NCBI GenBank assembly: GCA_004134985.1 | Contig: REGQ01000008.1 | Location: 152,046 to 216,045, forward strand | Reading direction: 5' to 3' | Length of the DNA stretch: 64,000 nucleotides | Source of the DNA: Paenibacillaceae bacterium | GTDB lineage: Bacteria; Bacillota; Bacilli; Paenibacillales; Paenibacillaceae | Shown here: one piece after another, positions 53,506-61,766 of the stretch | Layout of the letters: each line of letters opens with the position of its first letter | Numbering within the stretch: the stretch's first letter is position 1 | Translations under genes and position numbers: made by a program | The notes under the pieces: generated by a model | The model's input: only the letters and a program-made list of their open reading frames with translations | Told to the model about the DNA's origin: nothing | The model's database searches: none

Positions 53506-54174
53506 CGACTGACGCTGACGATACAGCTCGCGGCTTTTAAAGCCAGCCTTAAGCAACTGCTTCATTTCCTCCCGCCGCTTCGCTTTGGTGTCCTCCTGTT
53601 TAGCGCTGTATACATAACGGGCCCAATCTTTACGGTACCCCGGTGTAAGTGATTGGTAGAAAGCAAGCTGTTCCGGCACATCAGCCAAATCCTGCTCCAC
53701 AGTTGGGATGAAAGCGACATAGTCTTCCACACGCTGGCTTGCTTTTGCAGAAGCCCGGGTTTTGCCTGCGGCGTCATCCTTGAACCCCACGACGGTAAAC
53801 ACATCGTCCAGTCCGACCATCCTTGCAAATTTAATATCGCTCGTCCCGATATACCCCTGCTCATCGCTACCCACCCCCGCAAACAAATCATCACGATGAA
53901 TATATGTCGGATAAACCTTGTTTCCTTTCTTCGGATAGGCAGCGAATAGATAGCCGTTGCTGCGCAGATGCCCGCCTGCAATTACACGATCCACCAGTTC
54001 TTTCAACGCGCCCATATCCAGCACAAAAGCAAAGATGAGATCATAGTCATGCTCTCTGAGTGATGTATCGTAGCCAGTCAACTCTGGAAAATAACTTGTT
54101 CCTTCCGGCTGATGCAATATAGCTGTCCGTTCAAACTTTTGCAAGTTCAGTTTGGCTGCAATTGATTTTGTCAT
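53482..54174 (-). CDS. YdeI/OmpD-associated (OmdA) family protein
   Basis: A 230-residue cytosolic protein started at ATG 54174 (AAGGAG nine bases upstream). The C-terminal 70 residues (LAFYQSLTPGYRKDWARYVY then KRREEMKQLLKAGFKSREL) are the OmdA domain seen in YdeI proteins. The N-terminal part (FPELTGYDTSLREHDYDLIF then LVDRVIAGGHLRSNGYLFAA) resembles DUF3052-like regions. Its exact role is unknown; some relatives are linked to peptide resistance. A second, differently built YdeI protein lies at 56744. Confidence 0.75.
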   Translation of the reverse strand: MTKSIAAKLNLQKFERTAILHQPEGTSYFPELTGYDTSLREHDYDLIFAFVLDMGALKELVDRVIAGGHLRSNGYLFAAYPKKGNKVYPTYIHRDDLFAGVGSDEQGYIGTSDIKFARMVGLDDVFTVVGFKDDAAGKTRASAKASQRVEDYVAFIPTVEQDLADVPEQLAFYQSLTPGYRKDWARYVYSAKQEDTKAKRREEMKQLLKAGFKSRELYRQRQSEQPQLLE

Positions 54175-54196
54175 TAAGCTCTTCTCCTTGTCGTCT

Positions 54197-54510
54197 GCTA
54201 CATAAGTTGAATGATTTAATTTCGAATGGGGACATCGAGATACAAATATTGTATTTCTTATAGCAATCAAAGGAATGGCCGCGACTAAAGCGAAATTGTT
54301 GTATAAAATACATGAATTTACCTTGAAGAGTCATATATCCTAAGAATTGTTGTATAAACTACAACATTTCACCCTAAAAACGTCATTTATCCTAGAAATT
54401 GTTGCATTTCGTACAACAATTTCACGAGAATCGCCCCCTATGTCTGGAATTGTTGTACAAAATACAACAATTTATCCCTGACACCCACTCTTTAGCTCGA
54501 CTTATATCAC
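54197..54510. mobile_element. MITE-like element enclosing a 51-bp hairpin array (copy 3)
   Basis: The left end GCTACATAAGTTGAATGA (54197-54214) matches the copy 1 end at 15 of 18 bases; the right end (54493-54510) is a weaker inverted match. Inside, ATTGTTGTA-type hairpins start at 54248, 54295, 54346, 54398 and 54449 (spacing 47, 51, 52, 51). CCACGCGCT lies just beyond the array both here and in copy 1. Confidence 0.55.
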
Positions 54511-54540
54511 TTTCACGAATCCACGCGCTATACGGGTGTG

Positions 54541-54726
54541 TTGCTGTCTCTCATCAACCTCTAATACCACGTTGCTGTCTCTCTTCAACCTCTATTACCG
54601 AGTTGAGGTCCCCTATCTTCCTCTATTACGGCGTTGCTGTCTCTCATTAACCCCTATTACCGCGTCGCTGTCTCTCATCAACCTCTAATACCGAGTTGCG
54701 ACCTCCCATCAACCTCTATTACCGGC
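54541..54726. repeat. 31-bp tandem repeat, 6 copies
   Basis: Units of the type TTGCTGTCTCTCATCAACCT plus CTATTACCGCG start at 54541, 54572, 54603, 54634, 54665 and 54696, each 31 bp. Thirty-one is not a multiple of three, so a repeat-encoded protein is unlikely. It lies between the 51-bp array and the sigma-factor promoter. Confidence 0.92.
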
Positions 54727-54805
54727 AAAATTACTCTGCTGAGAGTATCACCCATTGATATTTATCTTTATTTCCCATTTGAATTAATTATATTATTATA
54801 ACGGC

Positions 54806-54831
54806 TGTAACAAAATGAACAACCACGGTAC
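54806..54831 (+). promoter_or_regulatory. Candidate ECF-type promoter of the sigma operon
   Basis: TGTAAC (54806-54811) and CGGTAC (54826-54831) resemble the TGAAAC/CGTA elements recognised by ECF sigma factors of the SigW type, fitting autoregulation. The -10 is not a perfect match. Confidence 0.4.
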
Positions 54832-54872
54832 GAATACAATAAGGATCTGGCCGGGGGAGGGATGACATACCG

Positions 54873-55358
54873 TTGGAGGAACTGTACAAGGTGATTCAGC
54901 CTAAAATATATGCTTTCTTCTATGTTAACACAGCCGATCGCGAACTATCGGAGGACTTGACGCATGAAGTATTTTATCAGGCGATCAAGGGGCTTCACAC
55001 TTTCACAGGGGCATCTTCCCTCCAAACCTGGATATTTGCGATTGCGAGAAATATTTTGTACAACCATTATCGTTCCAAAAAATACCGTCAGCAGTTGGCT
55101 GGAACATTAGCGGATCGAACCGGTGCCGTTATCTCGGCTGAGCAGCAAGCAATCACGAACGAGTCCCTGCAACTGCTTGCAATGAATATCCAACAGCTGG
55201 ATCAGTTGCCTAGAGAAATTGTGATCATGCGTATTTATGGGGAACTTTCTTTCAAAGAAATTGCCCAGTTGATCGGCAAAAGTGAAAATTATGCCAGAGT
55301 AATGTTTCACAGGGCAAAGATGAAACTTCAAGAGAAACTGGAGGGGATAGACGGATGA
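54873..55358 (+). CDS. ECF-family RNA polymerase sigma factor
   Basis: A 161-residue sigma factor. Region 2 reads ADRELSEDLTHEVFYQAIKG then TWIFAIARNILYNHYR (residues about 22-65). Region 4 reads LPREIVIMRIYGELSFKEIA then QLIGKSENYARVMFHRAK (about 110-150). The only in-frame start near GGGGGAGGG is TTG 54873. It overlaps the anti-sigma gene by 4 bp. Confidence 0.92.
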   Translation: MEELYKVIQPKIYAFFYVNTADRELSEDLTHEVFYQAIKGLHTFTGASSLQTWIFAIARNILYNHYRSKKYRQQLAGTLADRTGAVISAEQQAITNESLQLLAMNIQQLDQLPREIVIMRIYGELSFKEIAQLIGKSENYARVMFHRAKMKLQEKLEGIDG

Positions 55359-55924
55359 AGGAACCACCGATTCAATCCATCATCGAAGACCTGCTCCCGC
55401 TGCATGAAGAGGGCCTGTTGCGGGAGGAAACCGCCGCATGGCTGGAAGAGCAGCTTGCGAGCTCAGCACAATTCAAACAACTGGCGGAGCGCTCACTAAC
55501 TCCGCTTCCCAAGCCAGAGATTCCCTCGGCCCTTGACTATGATCCGATGGTCAAAAAAATCAAGCGCACGCTGTCCTTGTACCAGATTATTTTTATCGCC
55601 ATCTCGTTTTTTCTCGCTCTGCAGACATCGTTGCTTAACAGCAGCTTTGAGTTCGTGCTCTGGTATGCGGTGCTTGGCGCATTGATTTACTTGTTCTATC
55701 AGGATATGAAAATGGTGTTTCTGATCGCGTTTATTCCCATCCTGTTCTGGTCGATCGGGGGCGGAATGAGTGATTACTTTTCTGGGAGTATCGAGGCCAA
55801 ACTGGCGCCCTATGCACTGCAAACGGTATTCGGCGGCATTTTGGTAGCAGGCATTCACTATGCGGTCGCTTTAATGGGCAGCCTGGTTGGTCTATGTATT
55901 GTTAAATTAAAAGGAAGAGGATGA
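55355..55924 (+). CDS. Anti-sigma factor-like membrane protein
   Basis: A 189-residue protein with a cytosolic N-terminus (IIEDLLPLHEEGLLREETAA) that follows the anti-sigma domain layout but lacks the Cys-x3-Cys pair of zinc types. Four hydrophobic segments follow between residues about 75 and 185. Its ATGA overlap with the sigma gene and its order support an anti-sigma role in holding the ECF factor at the membrane. Confidence 0.78.
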   Translation: MKEPPIQSIIEDLLPLHEEGLLREETAAWLEEQLASSAQFKQLAERSLTPLPKPEIPSALDYDPMVKKIKRTLSLYQIIFIAISFFLALQTSLLNSSFEFVLWYAVLGALIYLFYQDMKMVFLIAFIPILFWSIGGGMSDYFSGSIEAKLAPYALQTVFGGILVAGIHYAVALMGSLVGLCIVKLKGRG

Positions 55925-55930
55925 GTATTA

Positions 55931-56674
55931 ATGAAGAAGCGATGGTTTTTCAGCGGCTTGCTCGTGTTGATCGTGTTGTTCATTGCCTGGGCCTATAACG
56001 ATCTCAATGGCAATCCGCTAACCAAGTATCTATCAACGAAAACATTGGAGCGTCATTTAGCCGCCAACTATCCTGATCGGGAGCTGCGGATTAAGGAGGG
56101 AATCTTCAGCTTTAAATTCAAGGAGTACGAATTTGAGGTCATTGAACTTGGCACTTCGAAAGTGTCTACGGACTTTCCCAAAGACAGCCAGCCGGCAGCC
56201 TATACCTTTACTTTGCGAGGGTGGTGGAACCCTAAGGTACGGAATGATGGCCTCCACAACACATTGCTGGATGAGCCTTTGATGAACAGGATCAATTCTG
56301 CGCTCACAGAGGAATTGACGCAATTGCTCCGCGGCAACGGCCTGGACGTTATGGAGCTGTACGCAGGGATCGAGATTTTAAAAGGGGAGCTTGCCGCTGA
56401 TGCGGAATGGGATAGAACGCGCAAGCTGAAAAGCAAGCTATCGATCATCCTTCATCTAAATGCGGAAGGACAGAGCAGAGAAGATACGCTTGCATCGTTC
56501 CAGTCGATTCAGCAGCTTCTGAATAAGGAAGGCTATGATTATGAAAGCGTGGCGGCACACAGCAATTTGCCGATGGTCGGAAAAACCAGCGGTATCATGC
56601 CCGGTCAAGAAAAATTTGGTTCCCGCTTCACACCGGATCAGCAATTGAAGCTGAAGGACATTCGCGCGTATTAA
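55931..56674 (+). CDS. YfjL-like membrane-anchored protein
   Basis: A 247-residue protein with an N-terminal membrane anchor (WFFSGLLVLIVLFIAWAY) followed by LSTKTLERHLAANYPDRELR, a phrase I associate with YfjL-like proteins. The exterior domain has no catalytic motif that I recognise. It lies six bases after the anti-sigma stop and is clearly co-transcribed with the ECF sigma, so it is either a regulon target or a third regulatory component. Confidence 0.7.
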   Translation: MKKRWFFSGLLVLIVLFIAWAYNDLNGNPLTKYLSTKTLERHLAANYPDRELRIKEGIFSFKFKEYEFEVIELGTSKVSTDFPKDSQPAAYTFTLRGWWNPKVRNDGLHNTLLDEPLMNRINSALTEELTQLLRGNGLDVMELYAGIEILKGELAADAEWDRTRKLKSKLSIILHLNAEGQSREDTLASFQSIQQLLNKEGYDYESVAAHSNLPMVGKTSGIMPGQEKFGSRFTPDQQLKLKDIRAY

Positions 56675-56743
56675 GGGGCGGATAGATTAGCGGCCGCTGC
56701 GGTGAAAGCGGACAGACGTTCCACTAGTTAACTGAATGTAGCA

Positions 56744-57313
56744 TTAATAATCGAGAAGGCGTCCATTATCATGCCATTGACCGTACATTTTATTTGCTTT
56801 CGTGTGTGTTATAAACTTGTCTAATCTACTCTGAAATAATTCCGGCTGATTTTTATTGCTTTGTATCGTGTCGATCCGAACTCTTTTATAAAGAGCTGGA
56901 AAGGCCAAAAAATTCTCATATACATGCCTTTCCTCTTTGAGTCTTTGCTCTATAACCGGATCTATTTTAAAAGAATCGTGATCCATGTCAGGAAGTACCT
57001 TTCTTCCTTCGTCACGCATTAGCCCCAACTTCTCGAGGCGGCGGACACGTTCTTTGTTCAATTCAGTCCATGAACTTCTCTTGCTTCTAGGAGACAGCCT
57101 CTGCGCCAGCTCCGTTTCAGATATTTTCTTTTTGACGCCATCTATCCATCCAACGCACAAAGATTCTTCGACCGCATCCAAATATAGCAACGTATCTGGA
57201 GTTGGCGTCATACTCACTACGACCCAACACGATTTTTCAGTCTTACCATTTTCCTGTAGCCAAATCCTCAAATCTTCTCTTGATTTTGCGGTAATTAGAT
57301 TTTCAGTTTCCAT
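56744..57313 (-). CDS. YdeI/OmpD-associated family protein (bacteriocin-protection type)
   Basis: A 189-residue protein with the canonical YdeI layout: RIWLQENGKTEKSCWVVVSM, then LDAVEESLCVGWIDGVKKK, RLSPRSKRSSWTELNKERV and a C-terminal LAFPALYKRVRIDTIQSNK. Relatives are reported to affect sensitivity to antimicrobial peptides. It converges on the ECF sigma operon without an obvious terminator. It is the second YdeI-family protein within 3 kb. Confidence 0.88.
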   Translation of the reverse strand: METENLITAKSREDLRIWLQENGKTEKSCWVVVSMTPTPDTLLYLDAVEESLCVGWIDGVKKKISETELAQRLSPRSKRSSWTELNKERVRRLEKLGLMRDEGRKVLPDMDHDSFKIDPVIEQRLKEERHVYENFLAFPALYKRVRIDTIQSNKNQPELFQSRLDKFITHTKANKMYGQWHDNGRLLDY

Positions 57314-57691
57314 AAGTAAAATACAACCTCCTTGCTAAGTATGGCCAGTAATAATGGGCGATTCGTTATGCTTATCGTCACCTTTGACCTGTCTTGGATT
57401 TGTTTTTGAGTCTGTTGCTATTATAAAAGAAGAAGTATGACAACAGTCTGTCACACTTGTTCATATCGTTTGAGTGTGTTTTGAAGCTATTTCTTTAAAA
57501 TGCCTCGCATTGGAGGGGTTGGAGGACTTCGGCGCCGCTGCCAAAACTAAACTTCGCCCGGATTTCCGACGTGTAACTGCTGGTTCAACCGGTTCGGAGC
57601 AATCGCATAATGGTGGATGGAACCCGTCGTTTACTGCGCCAGCCTAGTCGCACATTGATCGGCTATCAAAGCAAAGGGGGCCTGGTGGAAT

Positions 57692-57828
57692 TCTAACGCT
57701 GATGAGCGGCGCTATTTAGGGAAATTCAGCCCAATAATTATTTTAAGGAAACTGAGACACCTTATTTATAGAAAATCGGTCGATTTCAGCCGTCCACGGG
57801 GGAAATAAGCACTGTGGGAAGCGTTAGA
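57692..57828 (+). mobile_element. 137-bp MITE-like repeat, copy B, with an extra end fragment
   Basis: It is the inverse of the 41264-41409 element, bounded by TCTAACGCT and AGCGTTAGA. A further copy of the right end (AAGCGCTGTGGCAAGCGTTAG) follows at about 57859-57879, as if a second element had inserted or decayed alongside. The rest of 57314-58051 holds no gene I can support. Confidence 0.75.
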
Positions 57829-58051
57829 TTTGTAAAAGGGTCTTTTGAGGCCATTTAAGCGCTGTGGCAAGCGTTAGCGCAAAAGACCTGCCTTTGTTCA
57901 ATAGATGCCATTCAACCAATTATACGCTTGGGCGACAAACAGCGCAAAAAAACCACCAGCGCGTGAGAAAATACCTCTCAGCGCGGGTGGCGATGCTGCT
58001 TCGTTCTATTGTGCTGCTAAAAATTTCCCCAGCGCAGCCCTTAGGCACCAG

Positions 58052-58155
58052 ATCGTTTTGCCAGCGCTACTGCAACGCTATTGCCAGCGCTACTGCAGCG
58101 CTATTGCCAACGCTATTGCAGCGCTATTGCCTGCGCTATTGCAGCGCTGTCGGCA
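58052..58155. repeat. 11-12 bp tandem repeat at the 3' end of the beta-propeller gene
   Basis: Units such as GCGCTATTGCCA, ACGCTATTGC and GCGCTATTGCAG repeat about eight times and end inside the last codons of the gene that stops at 58136. Confidence 0.85.
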
Positions 58156-59488
58156 GTTTGACGCCGATCAGCTTGCCTTCTGCCTGAATGATCACTTGGC
58201 CGCCGGTAACCAGTGTCGGTCCATAGGCGCGCGAACCGGTCTTTACCTGGAAAACCTGCTTCTGTGTGTCAAAGTTGACGCCATGAAACACGCCATCGGT
58301 TTGCCCGATATAGACGCCATTGCCGTAAACGTCGATTTGCGCGGCGGGATTATCACCGTACCAGCCGACCGTCTGCCCGTTGGCAAGCTTCATCCCGGCC
58401 AACATTTGCCCATTGTTGAAACTTTGGAACAGCATTCGGTCCCGATGAATTTTGTACAGCGGCATGTATTGATCGGATTGATACGACTTATTCCATGTTT
58501 TCACCGGCTTTGGCGCAGCCGAGGCAGAATAGCTGTTGAACGCATACTTCGCGATAACTGGACCCTGATAAATATACAGATCGTTTCCGTTCAGAAAAGC
58601 AGAACCGTCGATTCCACCTGAGCGGAACGAACCGTCAGGCGATTGGGGAACGGTCCATTTATACACTCTCTCGCCTTTGACAACGCCGGATTTCAAGTTG
58701 TACGACGTAATTTTAATTTGCCGATCCGGGCTATCCCCATTGTTAAACGAAAATTCATCAGTAATGGAATACACCAGTCCATCCTGGATGGCGAGCGGCG
58801 CGCCCTGACGGAAATGCGCCCAGAGCTGTTTGCCGGTTTTCTTGTCATAGGCGGTTAATTGCGATGAGGTCAGCGCGCCTTGCACCATATAGACACGGAG
58901 CACGACACCGTTCGCTTCAATTACATTCGGATCGCCGCCGTCAGCCTGCTTTTCATTTGCCTTCCAGCGCAGCTTGCCGGTCTCGGCATTGTAAGCGAAC
59001 AAATCCGTGCCGCGAGTAATGTAAAGAGTATCGCCAATGAGCATCAGCTTGTCGGCGTCGGCCAGCGAAGCCTTCTCGCTCCACTTCTTGCCACCCTTCT
59101 CTGTTGCGGCATACAACGCACCGTTCTTGGTTATTCCGTATAACACGCCTTTATCATATACGACCTTCGGGATCAGCTGCTCGCCGAATTGCCATAGCTT
59201 CTTCCCGGTAGTCGCATCAATAGCAATCAGCTTCTTGCCGGAAAAGGCAAACACTTTGCCATTGGCCGCAGCCGCCTGCTGCTCCGTTGCATCTTCCCAC
59301 TTGTTGGCGCTGTCGACAGCAGCGCTCCAGGCGGGTTTCAGGACAGGGGTTGGCACAGCAGCACTTGGATTGCGCAAGGATACGACCGGACTGTCGGCTG
59401 CTGCAGTCAAAGGCACGGCTGCAATCTGCGCGGCAATCAGTGATACGGCAAGCAATTTGGGTACAGTACGCCATCGGTTGCGAAACAT
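58136..59488 (-). CDS. Secreted PQQ-like beta-propeller protein
   Basis: A 450-residue exported protein. ATG 59488 lies seven bases after AAGGAG and gives a signal peptide (TVPKLLAVSLIAAQIAAVPL, cleavage near AAA). The mature part has recurrent propeller blades of the form AIDATTGKKLWQFGEQLIPK, LFAYNAETGKLRWKANEK and AYDKKTGKQLWAHFRQG. Such proteins bind ligands or act as scaffolds at the cell surface; no quinone-specific residues can be assigned. It is monocistronic. Confidence 0.85.
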   Translation of the reverse strand: MFRNRWRTVPKLLAVSLIAAQIAAVPLTAAADSPVVSLRNPSAAVPTPVLKPAWSAAVDSANKWEDATEQQAAAANGKVFAFSGKKLIAIDATTGKKLWQFGEQLIPKVVYDKGVLYGITKNGALYAATEKGGKKWSEKASLADADKLMLIGDTLYITRGTDLFAYNAETGKLRWKANEKQADGGDPNVIEANGVVLRVYMVQGALTSSQLTAYDKKTGKQLWAHFRQGAPLAIQDGLVYSITDEFSFNNGDSPDRQIKITSYNLKSGVVKGERVYKWTVPQSPDGSFRSGGIDGSAFLNGNDLYIYQGPVIAKYAFNSYSASAAPKPVKTWNKSYQSDQYMPLYKIHRDRMLFQSFNNGQMLAGMKLANGQTVGWYGDNPAAQIDVYGNGVYIGQTDGVFHGVNFDTQKQVFQVKTGSRAYGPTLVTGGQVIIQAEGKLIGVKLPTALQ

Positions 59489-59634
59489 GCCATCACTCCT
59501 TTTCAGTATAATGTTTAGACGATTTCGGAATGAAAAGGGTTGCGGCATTTACAGCATCTGTACCCATTATTATGAAAATTTTATAAATCCGGCAATGGAC
59601 AATTAACAGGAGGTAGCCTCCTCCCCTGCTTCTA

Positions 59635-60702
59635 CTACTTCTTTGCTGTCTGCAGCAAAATATTTTGCACCGTCAACAAAGCATCCTGATCTTTGCCGCT
59701 GCTCATTTGAGTTCGAAATATATCGCGCTTCTCATAAAGACCGTTCACCCGCTCAACTAACGTCTTTACCGAAATGTCCTCTTCATGCAAAACTTCAGCA
59801 TAACCGGATTTTTCAAACGAGCGCGCATTTAGAATTTGGTCCCCTCTGCTTTGCTTGGCAGTCAGCGGGATCAGCAGCATCGGCTTTCTGAGTGACAGAA
59901 ACTCGAAAATTGCGTTCGATCCCGCACGGGAAATAACCAGGTCGGTCATTGCCAAAATATCCGGCAGTTCTTCATTTACATATTCAAACTGCTTGTAATC
60001 CGGTGAAGTCAGCTCTTGATCAAGCTGGTTTTTGCCGCATAAATGAACGATCGAAAACTGCTGAAGCAATTCTGGCAAAGCTTCCCTCACTGCCTTATTG
60101 ACCGCTCTCGCGCCCAAACTGCCGCCCGTTACCAAAATGACGGGCTTGCGATCGGAAAACCCGCAAAGCCTGCGCCCGCGCTCCGCGCTCCCTTGCCGGA
60201 TTTCCTCGCGAATAACCGCGCCAACATGATGGCTCTTTGCGCTGGGCAGCTGTTTGGCGGTTTCCGGAAAGGTGGTACAAACGGCCGTCGCCAGCGGAAT
60301 GGAGATCCGATTGGCGAGTCCCGGCGTGAAGTCCGACTCATGAATCACAACGGGAACCTTATTAAGCCATGCCCCGACCACGACAGGGACGGATACAAAG
60401 CCTCCTTTGGAAAATACCGCATTGGGCTTCCGTTTTTTTATCGTGCGATAGGCTTGCCAAACCCCTTTGATTACTTTGAATGGATCGGTAATATTTTTAA
60501 TATCCACATATCTTCTGAGCTTTCCTGTCGCAATGGCATGGTAACGGACTTTATCTAGCGGAGCGATCAACTCCTTTTCAATGCCATTCTCCGACCCGAT
60601 ATACTCCACTTCCCAGCCTTGTTCAAGAAACCGCGGAATCAGCGCAAGATTGACCGTAACATGCCCTGCTGAACCGCCTCCGGTAAACATTATTTTTTTC
60701 AT
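59635..60702 (-). CDS. MurG-like UDP-GlcNAc:lipid I glycosyltransferase
   Basis: A 355-residue GT-B enzyme of family GT28. It has the N-terminal FTGGGSAGHVTVNLALIP loop, SKGGFVSVP, HESDFTPGLANR, VTGGSLGARAVN and the UDP-binding end SRAGSNAIFEFLSLRKPMLL with a QSRGDQ motif. Start ATG 60702 follows AGGTGG. MurG transfers GlcNAc to lipid I at the inner face of the membrane. The gene lies outside a division/cell-wall cluster and so may be a second copy. Confidence 0.88.
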   Translation of the reverse strand: MKKIMFTGGGSAGHVTVNLALIPRFLEQGWEVEYIGSENGIEKELIAPLDKVRYHAIATGKLRRYVDIKNITDPFKVIKGVWQAYRTIKKRKPNAVFSKGGFVSVPVVVGAWLNKVPVVIHESDFTPGLANRISIPLATAVCTTFPETAKQLPSAKSHHVGAVIREEIRQGSAERGRRLCGFSDRKPVILVTGGSLGARAVNKAVREALPELLQQFSIVHLCGKNQLDQELTSPDYKQFEYVNEELPDILAMTDLVISRAGSNAIFEFLSLRKPMLLIPLTAKQSRGDQILNARSFEKSGYAEVLHEEDISVKTLVERVNGLYEKRDIFRTQMSSGKDQDALLTVQNILLQTAKK

Positions 60703-60789
60703 ATGAACCACCTGCTGTTATGCACTTCGCAAGCTCCTTTAAACATTTTTATTTGATTTCATTTCATTTTGTATGTTCAGTATATTCAA

Positions 60790-60909
60790 CTATCTGGGCC
60801 GCTGCAACGCATAGCGTGCTGCAAACGTAATTAAAGCGTCGACAATGCCGTCTGCCAGCGCTTCTTCCCAATCGATCCAATTGCCCGTTAATAAACTGAT
60901 TATCAACAT
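60790..60909 (-). CDS. Possible small protein or gene fragment upstream of the murG-like gene
   Basis: A 39-residue open frame with protein-like composition (WIDWEEALADGIVDALITFA then ARYALQRPR) stops 88 bp before the murG-like start. The ribosome binding region is weak (GGAAATGAA). It could be a decayed C-terminal fragment. It matches no family I know. Confidence 0.25.
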   Translation of the reverse strand: MLIISLLTGNWIDWEEALADGIVDALITFAARYALQRPR

Positions 60910-61001
60910 TTCATTTCCATATATGGATTATAGATCATTTAACTGCTATACTGAATGCTGTTTGCTCATGAAATATTTTACTATAAAGGGGTTAGTTAGC
61001 A

Positions 61002-61661
61002 ATGAGAAAAAGAATAATTGCCAGCTCCGTTGCAATGCTGCTGCTGTTGTCCAGCGCAAGCGCATCGGTTAGCGCACATCCGGGGAGAACAGATTCGAGC
61101 GGCGGCCATACATGCCGGACGAATTGCGCCAAATGGGGGTTAGAGCAGGGGGAGTATCATTATCACAACGGAAGCAAATCATCATCAAGCAAGTCGGGTT
61201 CCGGCCAATCGTCATCATCAAGCAAGTCCTCCGGCAAATCTTCAAGCAAATCTTCGTCATCATCCAGCACATCATCCAAGAGTCCTGCCAAATCAGCACC
61301 GGCCTACGTAAAATCAGGACTTGCTGTGTATGTGAATGATTCGAAAGTCAGCTTCAAAAATGTACCGTTAAGTTATGAAAATACGAATCTCGTACCGCTG
61401 CGCGAATTGGCCAAGGCACTCGGAGCAACCGTTGCCTGGGATGAAAACAGCGGCAAAATTGAAGTTAAAAAAGGCAAACGTACGATGACGCTCAAAATCG
61501 GCAGCAAACAAGTTGCCTATAATGGTTCCACAGAAACGGCCAGTGCCGCGCCAAAAGTCATTCAAGGCGTTACCTATGTGCCAATTCAGGTGTTCGCCAG
61601 AGGACTTGGTGCGGGAATCAGCTACAGTGAAAAGAACAACACGTTGAAATTAACGATTTAA
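61002..61661 (+). CDS. Secreted YHYH-domain protein with copper-amine-oxidase-like stalk domain
   Basis: A 219-residue exported protein. The signal peptide ends near residue 25 (SSASASVSA). The YHYH motif lies in HPGRTDSSGGHTCRTNCAKW then GLEQGEYHYHNG (residues 26-57), a small Cys/His region likely to bind metal. A Ser/Lys stalk of about 45 residues follows, and then a copper-amine-oxidase N-terminal-like domain (NTNLVPLRELAKALGATVAW then NSGKIEVKKGKRTMTLKIGS), very common in Paenibacillus surface proteins. It stands alone. Confidence 0.88.
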   Translation: MRKRIIASSVAMLLLLSSASASVSAHPGRTDSSGGHTCRTNCAKWGLEQGEYHYHNGSKSSSSKSGSGQSSSSSKSSGKSSSKSSSSSSTSSKSPAKSAPAYVKSGLAVYVNDSKVSFKNVPLSYENTNLVPLRELAKALGATVAWDENSGKIEVKKGKRTMTLKIGSKQVAYNGSTETASAAPKVIQGVTYVPIQVFARGLGAGISYSEKNNTLKLTI

Positions 61662-61668
61662 TACACAA

Positions 61669-61710
61669 GCAGGCGCCACACCTCGCGTTGGAGCGAGATG
61701 TGGCGCCTGC
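61669..61710. terminator. Long hairpin between convergent genes
   Basis: GCAGGCGCCACA-C-CTCGC pairs with GCGAG-A-TGTGGCGCCTGC around a short loop. U-tracts are lacking, so it may be a transcript-end stem rather than an efficient intrinsic terminator. Confidence 0.6.
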
Positions 61711-61766
61711 GCGTGGAGCGAAGAAAGTTCCGCTTGCCACCCGGTTTGTGTATGTGATGGCGAGCC

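Noticed and set aside
57480..57690. Minus-strand open stretch FHPPLCDCSEPVEPAVTRRK
   Set aside because: It has no start, ribosome binding site or recognisable domain and could be a relic; too weak to annotate.
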